Assembly: GCA_029553955.1 (NCBI GenBank)
Contig: JAKPJZ010000075.1
Span: 62,001 to 126,000 of the forward strand
Origin: Chloroflexota bacterium
Lineage (GTDB): Bacteria > Chloroflexota > Anaerolineae > SpSt-313
Direction: 5' to 3'
DNA: 64,000 nt
The notes below the pieces were generated by a model. It did no database searches. It was not told the DNA's origin and was given only the letters and a program-made list of their open reading frames with translations. The translations under genes were made by a program, and so were the position numbers. Shown here piece by piece: positions 6,747 to 15,499 of the stretch. Position 1 is the first letter of the stretch; each line of letters opens with the position of its first letter.

Positions 6747-8129
6747 TTACGGCTGGCCCTGCCCAGGCTGCCATTGAGGATCGTGCCCCATGGCCAGGTG
6801 CACCGGCTCTCCCTCGCCTCGCCAGAGGTAGACTGCCCCTTGCTCCCGCCCATCCGCTTGCCATACCCAGCTGAAGGCTACCGTCTCGCCATCCGATGCC
6901 GCTCCCCAATGGCCCAGTTCGCCCTGTGCTGGCTGCAGTCCGGCTTGCGACAGCCGCTGCTGCAGCCCACCCCCCATCCACCAGAGGAGGTCGCCGTCGT
7001 TCACTGCGAAGAGCTCTCCGTGCTCGCTCGGCTGATAGTAACGATACTCCAGGTGTTCCGGCTTGGCCGGTGTATCATATTCGTCCTTGTCCCACTGCGT
7101 CATCAGGACTTCCAGACGTCCATCCGGCAGCCAACGTACTGGCCAGATGCTTTGCCTCTCTTGCGCTTCCAGCAAGGTAGTCGGCCCACTGCTGCTGCCA
7201 GCTGTCCAGAGCGCCAGGCTGACGGGATAGATGGGCCCCGCCATCGCTCCCGCGATCTGGATTCCCTTCTTCGTAGTCTCTGGCTTGGGGAAGAGGATTC
7301 CCTTTGCACCTGGGAGCCAGAGGTGGGCACAGGCGCCCACAGAGCGCAGAAGCGAGGAGTAGGCGCCCACAGAGTCGAGGGACACGATGAGCTTACTGGT
7401 CCTGGCATCCCATACGTGCAGCGAGCCACCGACCTTCTCGACCACCACTGGCCAGGCAGCAGGGAAGGTTTGATCACATAGGGCAGCGATCTCGGCGCCT
7501 GCACCTGGCCGCGGATAGGTCGCCAGGGTGGTGGTCTGGCCGCTGGCGAGATCGAATAGGCACACTTCGACTCCATAACTCTGCCGCGTGTCTGTGATAT
7601 CATGCAGATAGGCGAGATGGCTGCTGTCGTCGGACCAGGTGACTCCGCAGAGGCCCGCTCTCTCACTCACAACGACGGATTGTGAGCGCTCGATGGAAGC
7701 AAGGGTCAGCCGGCCACCCGACGTGAGAAAAGCGAGCCAACGACCATCGGGCGACCAGGCAAAACTGGCGATCTTGCCCTGTTCGGCCAGGGAGACCTGT
7801 CGGGCGGCATCGGTCGACACCAGAGCCAAGTGGTCTTCAGGCGTGAGCAAGGCAACCCATCCGCCGCGAGGCGACGCGAGGTCAGGAAGCGGAGCAGGTC
7901 GAGGCGTGCTCCGCGTCTGTGGGGCGTAAACGCCAGGGTCGCATGCCGGCTCGGTGTCGGCAACCACAGGCTGTGTAGTTGGGGCTGCAACGTTGGATGG
8001 GCGAGTGCTCGAGGCGGTGGAGGGCGTGCGACTTGAAGACAAGATCGGTGCAGTGGACTCCGCGCAGCCGATCATCGCCGCCGCCAATACCAGGGCACAG
8101 ACGTGGATACTCGTCCTGTTCTGCGTCAT
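6747..8129 (-). CDS. Lipoprotein with TolB/WD40-like beta-propeller segments
   Basis: 460 residues. The signal peptide CALVLAAAMIGC ends in a lipobox, so the protein should be lipid-anchored at the cell surface. A Ser/Thr/Pro-rich linker (residues about 20-55) leads to propeller-like blades such as FAWSPDGRWLAFL and VTWSDDSSHLAYL, typical of TolB/WD40-type repeats. ATG 8129 is supported by AGGAGG 9 nt upstream. It lies 114 bp downstream of the C39-like protease gene on the same strand, so the two may be co-transcribed. A specific function is not evident. Confidence 0.8.
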   Translation of the reverse strand: MTQNRTSIHVCALVLAAAMIGCAESTAPILSSSRTPSTASSTRPSNVAAPTTQPVVADTEPACDPGVYAPQTRSTPRPAPLPDLASPRGGWVALLTPEDHLALVSTDAARQVSLAEQGKIASFAWSPDGRWLAFLTSGGRLTLASIERSQSVVVSERAGLCGVTWSDDSSHLAYLHDITDTRQSYGVEVCLFDLASGQTTTLATYPRPGAGAEIAALCDQTFPAAWPVVVEKVGGSLHVWDARTSKLIVSLDSVGAYSSLLRSVGACAHLWLPGAKGILFPKPETTKKGIQIAGAMAGPIYPVSLALWTAGSSSGPTTLLEAQERQSIWPVRWLPDGRLEVLMTQWDKDEYDTPAKPEHLEYRYYQPSEHGELFAVNDGDLLWWMGGGLQQRLSQAGLQPAQGELGHWGAASDGETVAFSWVWQADGREQGAVYLWRGEGEPVHLAMGHDPQWQPGQGQP

Positions 8130-8243
8130 GAACACGAACCTCCTGTGTGCTGGCTTTCGGCTGGCCAGACGAAAGCGGGCGCATGAAGCCTCTCGTCCAG
8201 GTTTGCAAGAGATGACTCTGCGCACCAGGACGAGAGGATAGGA

Positions 8244-9128
8244 CTAGTCTGCGCGGTACTCGGCCGTCTCAGTTGGTGTGGGGTAGAACGAAAGCTTCTT
8301 GTACGTTGAGCCATCGATGGGATCATTAATGTAGTAGTCGCTTCCAGAGTACAGGTCGTAACCGCGGCTCCTGTACACGACCACGTAGTGGTTGCCGACA
8401 TGGACGATGGGCGGCCTGTTCTGCGACAGCAGCCCACACATGTGCAGCCAGTTGAATGCGTAGTAGCCGACATATGTCGCTCTGCCGCCGCTGCAGTTGC
8501 TGGCGGCGCAGCCTCCGATCAAGTTGCAGCTTGAACAGCATCCGTTGTTTGCCGAGCAGGAGTTAAGCTGGCCAGGGTCGGTATTGGCCCCAAAGTATCG
8601 GAACACCATGGCAGTAGAGGTCATCGCGCAGCCCTCATCGTACATGGTCGCGCAGCTGCCGCTGTTGCACAAACGGGCGCTCGCCCATGCCGAGTCGCGT
8701 TGGCTGTAGGCAGGGACGCTGAGGTTGATGTCACATTCGGGGATGTAGTCAGGGCCAACAACCCCCCTCTGGGAGACTTCTTCGCTGGGTCGGCGCTCCT
8801 TGACAGATGGTTGCGTGGGCTGCTCGAAGGCTGCACGCGCCAGCGGCACCCACAAGTTGTCGACGAACACCCATTTGATTCCCGGGTCCGTGGCGAAAGC
8901 ATCATCTCGCATCAGCAGGTCATAGGTCTGTTGGTGAACGTTCTTGCCTAGCTGCAACCAGATCGTCTCCCCACCGACCTCTATGGGGATCGCTTGCGGT
9001 TGCTCTGCCTTAACGGGCAACAGGGCCCAGCCCCCCACGGCGGCCCCGATGACGACCATGGCGACGGCGGCGAGCACCGGGCCTTTCACTCGACGGAGTG
9101 GCTTCTGGAGATCGCGAAGCGGGCTCAT
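8244..9128 (-). CDS. Secreted or membrane-anchored C39-like papain-fold peptidase
   Basis: 294 residues. A single N-terminal hydrophobic segment (GPVLAAVAMVVIGAAVGGWA, residues about 17-36) indicates export or anchoring. The C-terminal half has the C39-like layout: VPAYSQRDSAWASARL, catalytic Cys in EGCAMTSTAMVFRYFG, His in VGNHYVVVYR and Asp in INDPIDG. Between them lies an unusual Cys-rich insert (about 10 Cys within 45 residues). Such domains cleave leader peptides or bind cell-wall targets; the substrate here is unknown. ATG 9128 has AAAGGATG upstream. Confidence 0.8.
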   Translation of the reverse strand: MSPLRDLQKPLRRVKGPVLAAVAMVVIGAAVGGWALLPVKAEQPQAIPIEVGGETIWLQLGKNVHQQTYDLLMRDDAFATDPGIKWVFVDNLWVPLARAAFEQPTQPSVKERRPSEEVSQRGVVGPDYIPECDINLSVPAYSQRDSAWASARLCNSGSCATMYDEGCAMTSTAMVFRYFGANTDPGQLNSCSANNGCCSSCNLIGGCAASNCSGGRATYVGYYAFNWLHMCGLLSQNRPPIVHVGNHYVVVYRSRGYDLYSGSDYYINDPIDGSTYKKLSFYPTPTETAEYRAD

Positions 9129-9334
9129 GGTGCATCCTTTCTGGCAGAGGGGGGGGGCAGGCGGGACTGCCTGGCCCCGGGCGGCATTCGAATCTTGCCC
9201 AACCAACCCGGATGAAGAGATCATGCCATCGCGGCCGAAAGGCGTCAGGTTATCGACATAAGCCTTCTAGCCTCTCTTCTTCACGCGAACTGGACATCCG
9301 AGATACAGCATCATGCTGCCCCCATTCTACCACA

Positions 9335-10012
9335 TCAATGGCTGGCCTGTCGTCGTCCGGATGGACGATCTCTCGCGGCGTCTTGGTTAATACTCGCCTC
9401 CTTCGCAAGGAACGTGGCGGCCTCCAAGCGGCTGCTCGCTTCCAGCTTGCTCAGTATACTCCGCATGTGCGCGCGAACCGTGTTCACGCTGAGCGAGAAA
9501 CGCGTGGCGATCTGCTTGTTGCTCAATCCCTTGGTCACCAGAAGGAGTACTTCCCTTTCGCGCTCGGTCAGCGCCTCCAGCTTGCAGCCGACCTCTTCCC
9601 ACCACCGATGTGCTCGCGCCACGTGGTCCGAGGCCCACAATTGGGTGCCGTCCGCTGCAGCCTGCACCGCCCTGGCGGTAGCCTCCGGCGCCGCATCCTC
9701 CCGGATGCAGCCGGCGGCGCCAGCCCGCCAGAGACGGCACAGTGTTTCGTCATCGTCGGGGACGCCGAGGACCAGCACGGGCACGTTTGGCTCTGTTGCT
9801 AGCACTCTCTCCACCACCTCGATGCCATGCGGCTTGCCAGGAAGCACGCAGGATATGAGCGCCAAGTCCCAACAGATCTGCTCCGCCAGCGACAATGCCT
9901 CTTCGCCTGTGCTCACCTCGGCCACGAATGCGGCGTCTGAGGTCCGGGCCAGAGCATCCCGCATCCAGGCGCGTATGGCCGGGTGGCTGTGGGCCAGCGA
10001 CACCGTGTTCAT
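9335..10012 (-). CDS. NarL/FixJ-type response regulator with degenerate receiver domain
   Basis: 225 residues: a receiver-like domain (about 1-120) and a LuxR-type helix-turn-helix (LTEREREVLLLVTKGLSNKQ ... VNTVRAHMRSILSKL, about 145-205). At the phosphoacceptor position the usual L-L-D-L-x-L-P reads LISCVLP, so the Asp is replaced by Ser. No histidine kinase is encoded nearby. The start is ATG 10012 with GGGAGG upstream; the frame stays open to 10246. It may regulate the adjacent C39-peptidase/lipoprotein genes, on the basis of position only. Confidence 0.88.
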   Translation of the reverse strand: MNTVSLAHSHPAIRAWMRDALARTSDAAFVAEVSTGEEALSLAEQICWDLALISCVLPGKPHGIEVVERVLATEPNVPVLVLGVPDDDETLCRLWRAGAAGCIREDAAPEATARAVQAAADGTQLWASDHVARAHRWWEEVGCKLEALTEREREVLLLVTKGLSNKQIATRFSLSVNTVRAHMRSILSKLEASSRLEAATFLAKEASINQDAARDRPSGRRQASH

Positions 10013-10304
10013 CGTCCCTCCCTGTTGCAGACGCGTCGTTACCTCCGAACGCGAATCGGGATGACTTGGGTGATAGCTGGAATGCATAATGCCGAATATG
10101 TCCAGAGCGCAGATCAAGTATCGGCTTGTACTAATACAGACGTTGCAGAGGGGGCGAAGGTTCCAATCCGACGCTTGTTCGCGCGGCAATCCGAGAACTC
10201 GCGCGACGAGACTGGGGCAATGCTGGGGGCGTTGGCTGTGCCGCACCAGAAGTGGCTGGTCATGTCGATGCCCGTCATCGAGGAGTTGCCGTGCGCCCGG
10301 CCCG

Positions 10305-10475
10305 TGCGCGCCCGCCTATGTGCTGCGGCCCCATCAGCCGGGCGATATGGGCTGGGGCATGCAGCATCAGCGAATGCCTGCGCTTTGCCCGGCAGGCTGG
10401 CTAGCGCAAGGCCGTGCTGTGGACGAACGATGTGCTCCTGGCGGTGCGGCACATCGACGAGAAGACCCGGCACGG
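10305..10475 (+). pseudogene. GNAT acetyltransferase remnant (frameshift, stop, internal deletion)
   Basis: Two pieces of a GNAT/MarR-GNAT type protein are visible in different frames. YVLRPHQPGDMGW begins at 10317. ECLRFARQAG-stop-RKAVLWTNDVLLAVRHIDEKT begins near 10372. In intact homologues these motifs are separated by roughly 60-70 residues and the stop position is usually Tyr, so this copy has an internal deletion, a frameshift and a nonsense codon. A MITE-like element starts at its 3' end (10478). Confidence 0.65.
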
Positions 10476-10477
10476 CG

Positions 10478-10608
10478 GGTGTGTTCGAGAACCGTCGCTA
10501 ACCGACAGGGGCCGATCACCACGAAGGACACAAAGGGGCAAGGGGGGTCATTCAAAGCCCTTTGTGGCCTTCGTGGTTCAAGAGTTCCCGTCGGTTCTGG
10601 GACATACT
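10478..10608. mobile_element. MITE-like element, copy 2 (131 bp)
   Basis: Left end GGTGTGTTCGAGAACCGTC (10478-10496) and right end GTCGGTTCTGGGACATACT (10590-10608) match the terminal inverted repeats of the element at 12142-12454. The sub-terminal CTAACCGACAGGGGCCGATC is also shared, inverted, with the copy ending at 34083. The interior is a CACAAAGG-type inverted repeat (10516-10580). It has no coding capacity. Confidence 0.6.
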
Positions 10609-10700
10609 CGGCAAGGCTGGCCGCTTTGGCATCCTGTGCCAAGCGTGATAGAATGGGGCATCGCGTTGTGCTCTGGCATTCAGCTTGGGGTGGAAGACAC

Positions 10701-12134
10701 GTGGCAGAAGACAAGCTGTATGACGTGGCGGTCATTGGCGGCGGCCCGGGCGGCTATGTGGCCGCGATCCGCGCCGCGCAGCTCGGCGCCAAGGTGGCGC
10801 TGATCGAGAAAGAGCGGGTGGGGGGCATGTGCCTCAACTGGGGCTGCATCCCCACCAAGGCGCTGGTGCACCAGGCCGAGCTGTACACCGAGATCAAGCG
10901 CGCCGGCGGCTTTGGCATCGACATCGGCGGCCCGGTAACGGTCAATTTCGCGCGCATGATGGCGCGCAAGGCCGAGGTGGTCGAAACGCTGGTGAGCGGC
11001 GTCGAGGCGCTGGTGCGCAACAACAAGATCGCCCTCTACCCCGGGGTGGGCACCATTCTCACGCCCTCGCGGGTGCGCGTGACCCCCAGCGTCTACCACC
11101 CCGATACGCCGCCTGCCGAAGTGCAGGCCAAAGCGCTCATCATTGCCACCGGCTCCATGCCCATGGCGGCGCCCATCCCCGGCCACGGCCTGCCCGGCGT
11201 GGTCAATGCCCGCGGCTTGCTGGATATCACCACGCAGCCCGAGTCCTTTGTCGTCATTGGCGCCAGCGTGGTCGGCGTCGAGTTTGCCTCGATTTTCGCC
11301 GCGCTGGGCAGCAAGGTGACGCTGCTGGGCCGCAAGACCTTCCTCAAGGATGTGGACGAGCAGCTCGCCAAGCGCTATCGGGCCATGCTGGGGCGCCAGG
11401 GCATCAAGGTCGATATCGGCATCGAGTTCAAGCAGATCGTGCAGACCGGCGCCGGCCGCCTGCGGGTAGAGTACGAGCGCGGCGGCCAGCCCCAGGCGGC
11501 CGAGGGCGACCTGGTGTTGAGCTCGACCGGCCACGCCCCCTTTACAGATGAGTTGGGGCTCGACAACGTGGGCGTGGCGCTCGAGCGCGGCCGTATCAAG
11601 GTGAACGAGTACCTGGAGACGAGCGTGCCCGGCATCTATGCCATCGGCGACGTGACCGGCATCTATATGCTGGCCCACGTGGCCTCGCACCAGGGCCTGG
11701 TGGCGGTGGCCAACGCCCTGGGCGGCCATGAGGCGATGGACTATGCCGTGGTGCCCAACTGCGTCTTTACCATGCCCGAGATCGCTGGCATCGGCCTCAC
11801 CGAGGCCCAGGCCAAGGCGGCAGGCATGGCCTATGTCGCCAGCCGCTTCCCCTTTAGCGTCAACGGCCGCGCCCTCGGTATGGGCGCCCCCGAAGGCCAG
11901 GTGCGCATGATCGCCGAGCGCGAGGCCGACGGCAAGGGCGGCAGGGTGCTCGGCGTGTCGATCATGGGCCCGCACGCGTCGGACCTCATCGCCGAGGCCG
12001 GCCTGGCCATGCGCGTGGGCGCCACCGCGGCCGACATCGCCAACACCATCCACGCCCACCCCACACTGCCCGAGGCGGTGATGGAGGCGGCCATGGGGCT
12101 GCGCGAGGGGGCGGTGCACTACCAAAGGATCTAG
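10701..12134 (+). CDS. lpdA: Dihydrolipoamide dehydrogenase (E3)
   Basis: 477-residue flavoprotein disulfide reductase that reoxidises dihydrolipoamide with NAD+ for 2-oxoacid dehydrogenase or glycine cleavage complexes. Visible: FAD motif GGGPGGYVAA (about 12-21), redox disulfide GGMCLNWGCIPTKAL, second nucleotide motif VVIGASVVGVEFAS, FAD-contact YAIGDVTGIYMLAHVASHQG and the catalytic base HAHPTLPEAVMEA near the C-terminus. The start is GTG 10701 (VAEDKLYDVAVIGGGPGG); no earlier codon fits the family and the ribosome site is weak. No E1 or E2 genes are adjacent. Its stop codon lies within an 11-bp direct repeat that borders the next mobile element. Confidence 0.93.
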   Translation: MAEDKLYDVAVIGGGPGGYVAAIRAAQLGAKVALIEKERVGGMCLNWGCIPTKALVHQAELYTEIKRAGGFGIDIGGPVTVNFARMMARKAEVVETLVSGVEALVRNNKIALYPGVGTILTPSRVRVTPSVYHPDTPPAEVQAKALIIATGSMPMAAPIPGHGLPGVVNARGLLDITTQPESFVVIGASVVGVEFASIFAALGSKVTLLGRKTFLKDVDEQLAKRYRAMLGRQGIKVDIGIEFKQIVQTGAGRLRVEYERGGQPQAAEGDLVLSSTGHAPFTDELGLDNVGVALERGRIKVNEYLETSVPGIYAIGDVTGIYMLAHVASHQGLVAVANALGGHEAMDYAVVPNCVFTMPEIAGIGLTEAQAKAAGMAYVASRFPFSVNGRALGMGAPEGQVRMIAEREADGKGGRVLGVSIMGPHASDLIAEAGLAMRVGATAADIANTIHAHPTLPEAVMEAAMGLREGAVHYQRI

Positions 12135-12141
12135 ACTTGTG

Positions 12142-12454
12142 GGTGTATCCCAGAATCGTCTGTGCAACAGGCGTATGTTGCGCACGCCGCTTCGCCCGAG
12201 GCTCCCGTTAAGCCTCGGGCTACAGAGACAAAGCCCTGCGAGCTCGCGCTTCGACTTGTCTACGCTTGACCTGAACTGTCTCCCACCATGGGCGCGTGTC
12301 TCCCGAGACCACGGTGCTCAGGAGCGATACCAGCCCCACAGGGGCTTCGTTTGTGTAGCCCGAGTCTTAACGGGAGCCTCGGGCGTGGGCGGCAGACGCC
12401 GAGACCATACGCATCATTCGGGCATGAAATACACCGACGATTCTGGGACATACC
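12142..12454. mobile_element. MITE-like element, copy 1 (313 bp), with 11-bp direct repeats
   Basis: Termini GGTGTATCCCAGAATCGTC (12142-12160) and GACGATTCTGGGACATACC (12436-12454) are inverted with 17 of 19 matches. CTAGACTTGTG directly abuts both ends (12131-12141 and 12455-12465), as expected of a target-site duplication. The interior contains a second inverted pair, GCCCGAGGCTCCCGTTAAG (near 12187) against CTTAACGGGAGCCTCGGGC (near 12367). There is no transposase. It lies between the lpd stop and the nuo promoter. Confidence 0.75.
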
Positions 12455-12471
12455 CTAGACTTGTGAGAATC

Positions 12472-12500
12472 TTGACAAGCGCTTCCTTTCGGTGTAAAGT
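12472..12500 (+). promoter_or_regulatory. Sigma70 promoter of the nuo operon
   Basis: TTGACA at 12472-12477, a 17-bp spacer and TAAAGT at 12495-12500, giving a start near 12507 and a leader of about 45 nt to nuoA. It begins 7 bp after the right-hand direct repeat of the MITE-like element. Confidence 0.7.
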
Positions 12501-12550
12501 GGTTCTGTACTAGGGTTCTTGGTCTCCTGGTGGTAGAAAGGAGCCCGCTC

Positions 12551-12919
12551 GTGCCTGCGGACTATGTGCCTATCCTCATCCTCGTTGTGTTCGCCGTCGG
12601 GATGTCTGCCATCGCCATCGTGCTCTCTGCGCTCCTCGGGCCTCGCAAGTCCACCCCAACCAAACTGGCGCCCTACGAGTCGGGGATGGTCCCCTTCGGG
12701 GATGCCCGGCTGCGTTTCTCGATCAAGTTCTACGCCGTGGCCATTCTCTTTATCCTATTCGACGTCGAGGCCATCTTTCTCTACCCGTGGGCAGTGATGT
12801 ACGGCAAGCTGAGCCCGCTGGGCAAGCTGCTGGGGCTCGCAGAGGTCGTCGCCTTCCTGGCCATCCTCTTTGTGGGCTATTTCTACGCCTGGCGGAAGGG
12901 GGCGCTGGAATGGGACTAG
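12551..12919 (+). CDS. nuoA: NADH-quinone oxidoreductase subunit A
   Basis: 122-residue membrane subunit of respiratory complex I, located near the quinone site. Three hydrophobic segments (about 5-28, 60-82, 88-110) and the conserved PYESG, RFSIKFY and [12 protein letters not shown] stretches are present. GTG 12551 is chosen because AAAGGAG lies 7 nt upstream; an in-frame GTG at 12530 would overlap that site. It overlaps nuoB by 10 nt. First gene of the operon. Confidence 0.96.
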   Translation: MPADYVPILILVVFAVGMSAIAIVLSALLGPRKSTPTKLAPYESGMVPFGDARLRFSIKFYAVAILFILFDVEAIFLYPWAVMYGKLSPLGKLLGLAEVVAFLAILFVGYFYAWRKGALEWD

Positions 12920-13389
12920 AGAGCCGCTTGCCCGATAACGTGGTGACGGCCAAGCTGGAGGCGTTGATCAACTGGGCACGTTCGAACAGCGTGTACCCGG
13001 TCACCATGGGCCTCGCGTGTTGTGCCATTGAGATGATGGGTGTGGGCGCTGCCCGCTTCGATATCTCGCGTTTCGGTTCCGAGGTCTTTCGCCCCTCGCC
13101 GCGCCAGGCCGACCTGATGATCGTGTCGGGTCGCGTGTCGAAAAAGATGGCCCCCGTTGTGCGCCGCATCTACGAGCAGATGACCGAGCCCAAGTGGGTG
13201 ATGGCCCTGGGCGACTGCGCCTGCTCGGGCGGCATGTTCAACAACTATGCTGTGGTGCAGGGCGCCGATCAGTTCCTGCCGGTCGACGTCTATGTGCCCG
13301 GCTGCCCCCCAAGGCCCGAAGCCCTGATCTACGGCCTGATGCAGCTGCAAAAAAAGATCAAGCAAGAAAAGCTGAAGGATCGCGCGTAG
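12910..13389 (+). CDS. nuoB: NADH-quinone oxidoreductase subunit B
   Basis: 159-residue peripheral-arm subunit carrying cluster N2, the electron donor to quinone. The four Cys ligands are visible: LACCAIEMM (adjacent pair), GDCACSGG and [12 protein letters not shown] 12910 lies inside the end of nuoA (overlap 12910-12919), so translation is coupled. nuoC follows after 12 bp. Confidence 0.97.
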   Translation: MGLESRLPDNVVTAKLEALINWARSNSVYPVTMGLACCAIEMMGVGAARFDISRFGSEVFRPSPRQADLMIVSGRVSKKMAPVVRRIYEQMTEPKWVMALGDCACSGGMFNNYAVVQGADQFLPVDVYVPGCPPRPEALIYGLMQLQKKIKQEKLKDRA

Positions 13390-13401
13390 AGAGGTTGTGC
13401 T

Positions 13402-13893
13402 ATGTCCGACAATCCCGTCGTGGAGGCGGTGTGCCGCGCCTTCCCTGAGGCCGCGGCTGAGGAGCCGAGCTTGCGCGATGAGGCGACCGTTGCCGTGCGC
13501 CCGCAGGACCTGGTGGCGGTGTGCCGCTACCTGCGTGACGACTCCAACATGGCGTTCGGCATGCTGAAGGACTGCTGCGGGCTCGACGGCCTCGCGCTGG
13601 GGCAGCGGCCGCGCTTTGCCGTGGTCTACCACCTCTATTCATTGAAGCACAACCGCTCGCTCTGCCTGATGGTGCGGGTGGATGAGGGCGCTGCCGTGCC
13701 TTCGCTCGTCTCGGTCTGGCCCGGCGCCAACTGGTATGAGCGCGAGGTCTATGACATGTTCGGCATCCCCTTCGAGGGGCACCCAGACCTGCGGCGCATC
13801 CTGAACCCGGAGGACCTCGAAGGCCACCCGCTGCGCAAGGACTTTCCCTTGGGCGACGTGGCGGTGGACCACGGGGTGTCGCCGCGCGAGTAG
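13402..13893 (+). CDS. nuoC: NADH-quinone oxidoreductase subunit C
   Basis: 163-residue 30-kDa-type subunit of the peripheral arm. The family signature WYEREVYDMFGIPFEGHPDL near residue 113 and the C-terminal HPLRKDFPLG are present. It is a stand-alone gene and not fused to nuoD as in some bacteria. Palindromic element D fills the 259-bp gap before nuoD. Confidence 0.96.
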   Translation: MSDNPVVEAVCRAFPEAAAEEPSLRDEATVAVRPQDLVAVCRYLRDDSNMAFGMLKDCCGLDGLALGQRPRFAVVYHLYSLKHNRSLCLMVRVDEGAAVPSLVSVWPGANWYEREVYDMFGIPFEGHPDLRRILNPEDLEGHPLRKDFPLGDVAVDHGVSPRE

Positions 13894-13952
13894 TTGGGTC
13901 CCTGTTGGGGACGTTCCAGCGGTTTGTCGGGGCGAAATGCCCTTGGCCGGCG

Positions 13953-14120
13953 ACCGGCTTTCGCGCTTCGCGCCGGCCCGGTACGGGGCTTCTGAGGCGG
14001 GGTTTGGGTGGCCGGTCGATGTGGCCGGCCGCCCCGCGGGGCGGCCGGCCACATCGACCGGCCACCCAAACCCCCCACCCTGCGTTGGGGCCGGGGGATC
14101 GCGGAGCGGAATGCCCGGCT
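13953..14120. repeat. Palindromic element D: 76-bp perfect palindrome inside the nuo operon
   Basis: 13999-14074 is a perfect palindrome (38-nt arms, centre CCCCG|CGGGG at 14036/14037) beginning GGGGTTTGGGTGG. Border boxes: ACCGGC ... GCGCTTCGCG ... CCCGGT at 13953-13983, and inverted GCCGGGGG ... GCGGAGCGG ... GCCCGGC at about 14089-14120. It lies between nuoC and nuoD, so the operon mRNA would contain a hairpin of about 38 bp. No T-run is present. Confidence 0.92.
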
Positions 14121-14152
14121 GAGGGCCAGGTATTGGCGGCGAAGGATCTGAG

Positions 14153-15346
14153 ATGAGCCAGATAGACACGACAACTACAGAGACGATGACCCTCAACATG
14201 GGGCCGCAGCACCCCAGCACGCATGGTGTGTTGCGGCTGGTCGTCGAGCTCGACGGCGAGCGCGTGGTCAGCGTCAAGCCCGACATCGGCTACCTGCACT
14301 CGGGCATCGAGAAGACGGGCGAAAACCGCACCTACCGCCAGGTCCTCCCGTACACCGACCGCATGGACTATGTCTCGGCCAATACCCACAACCTGGGCTA
14401 CGTGCTGGCGGTGGAAAAGCTGCTGGGGATTGAGGTGCCGCTGCGCGCGCAGTACGTCCGGGTGATCATGGCCGAGCTCAACCGCATCGCCAGTCACCTG
14501 ATCGCCGTGGGCTCGGCGGCGCTCGACCTCTCGGGGCTCATGAGCGTGATCCTGATGTACACCTTCTGGGAGCGCGAGAAGGTCCTCAACCTCTTCGAGG
14601 CCGTCTCGGGCCAGCGCATGACCCCCAGCTATTTCCGCATCGGTGGCCTGGTGGCCGACCTGCCCGAGGGCTGGGTCGACGAGGTGCGGGCCTTTCTGCG
14701 CCAGCTTCCCAAGCAGATCGATGACATTGAAAAGATCCTGACCAAGAACCCGATCATGCTCGACCGTACGGTCGGCATTGGCGTGCTCACGCCCGAGGAT
14801 GCCATCGCCTACGGCATCACCGGGCCAACACTGCGCGGCTCGGGCGTGCGCTACGATGTGCGCAAGGCCATGCCCTACTCGGGCTACGATCGCTTTGATT
14901 TCGAAGTGCCGGTGGGCAAGAACGGCGACGCCTACGACCGCTACCTGGTGCGCGTGGCCGAGATGCGCCAGAGTGCGCGCATCGTCGAGCAGGCCCTCGA
15001 CGATCTTCCCGACGGGCCCATCAACGTCGCCGACCGCAAGATCGCGCTGCCGCCCAAGGAGGAGCTCGACACCAGTATGGAAGCCCTGATCCATCACGTC
15101 AAACTGGTGACGGAGGGCTTTCACCCGCCCGCCGGGCAGGTGTTCATGACTGTCGAGGTCTCCAAGGGCGAGCTGGGCTACTACCTGGTGAGCGACGGCA
15201 GCCCCCGGCCCTATCGCTTCCGGGTGCGCACACCGTCGTTCGCGGCGGTGCAAGTGCTGCCGCGGCTCATCCACGGCGGGCTGCTCGCCGACCTCGTCGC
15301 CACCATCGGCAGCCTCGACCTGGTGATGGGCGAAGTGGACCGATAG
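14153..15346 (+). CDS. nuoD: NADH-quinone oxidoreductase subunit D
   Basis: 397-residue 49-kDa-type subunit forming the quinone cavity with NuoB. The signatures NMGPQHPSTHGVLRLV near residue 15, the quinone-site region and the C-terminal VMGEVDR end are intact. ATG 14153 has GAAGGA upstream. It is the usual family length. Confidence 0.97.
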   Translation: MSQIDTTTTETMTLNMGPQHPSTHGVLRLVVELDGERVVSVKPDIGYLHSGIEKTGENRTYRQVLPYTDRMDYVSANTHNLGYVLAVEKLLGIEVPLRAQYVRVIMAELNRIASHLIAVGSAALDLSGLMSVILMYTFWEREKVLNLFEAVSGQRMTPSYFRIGGLVADLPEGWVDEVRAFLRQLPKQIDDIEKILTKNPIMLDRTVGIGVLTPEDAIAYGITGPTLRGSGVRYDVRKAMPYSGYDRFDFEVPVGKNGDAYDRYLVRVAEMRQSARIVEQALDDLPDGPINVADRKIALPPKEELDTSMEALIHHVKLVTEGFHPPAGQVFMTVEVSKGELGYYLVSDGSPRPYRFRVRTPSFAAVQVLPRLIHGGLLADLVATIGSLDLVMGEVDR

Positions 15347-15490
15347 GACGTAATGCGTGATGCGTATTGCGTAATGCGTAGTGCGTGATGCGTGAGGGAT
15401 GGCGTTGGGTAGCCGGCTTGGTTACGCAGCGCGCGTTACGCAGTACATAGTACGCATTACGCAGCACGTAGTACGTGGTACGCAGTAGGG
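15347..15490. repeat. 'ATGCGTAAT' type repeat block between nuoD and nuoE
   Basis: A run of variants of GCGTGATGCGTAATGCGTA faces an inverted run (ACGCAGTACATAGTACGC, ACGCATTACGCAGCACG) across about 50 bp. The same family occurs at 20987-21061 and, in frame, inside the epimerase gene at 36846-36873. Confidence 0.8.
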
Positions 15491-15499
15491 AGAGGTACC

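Noticed and set aside
10680-12185. 501-codon minus-strand frame opposite lpd
   Set aside because: His/Ala/Gly-rich mirror frame; lpd motifs on the plus strand are complete.
13400-15274. 624-codon minus-strand frame opposite nuoC and nuoD
   Set aside because: Mirror frame that also crosses palindromic element D; not compatible with a protein.
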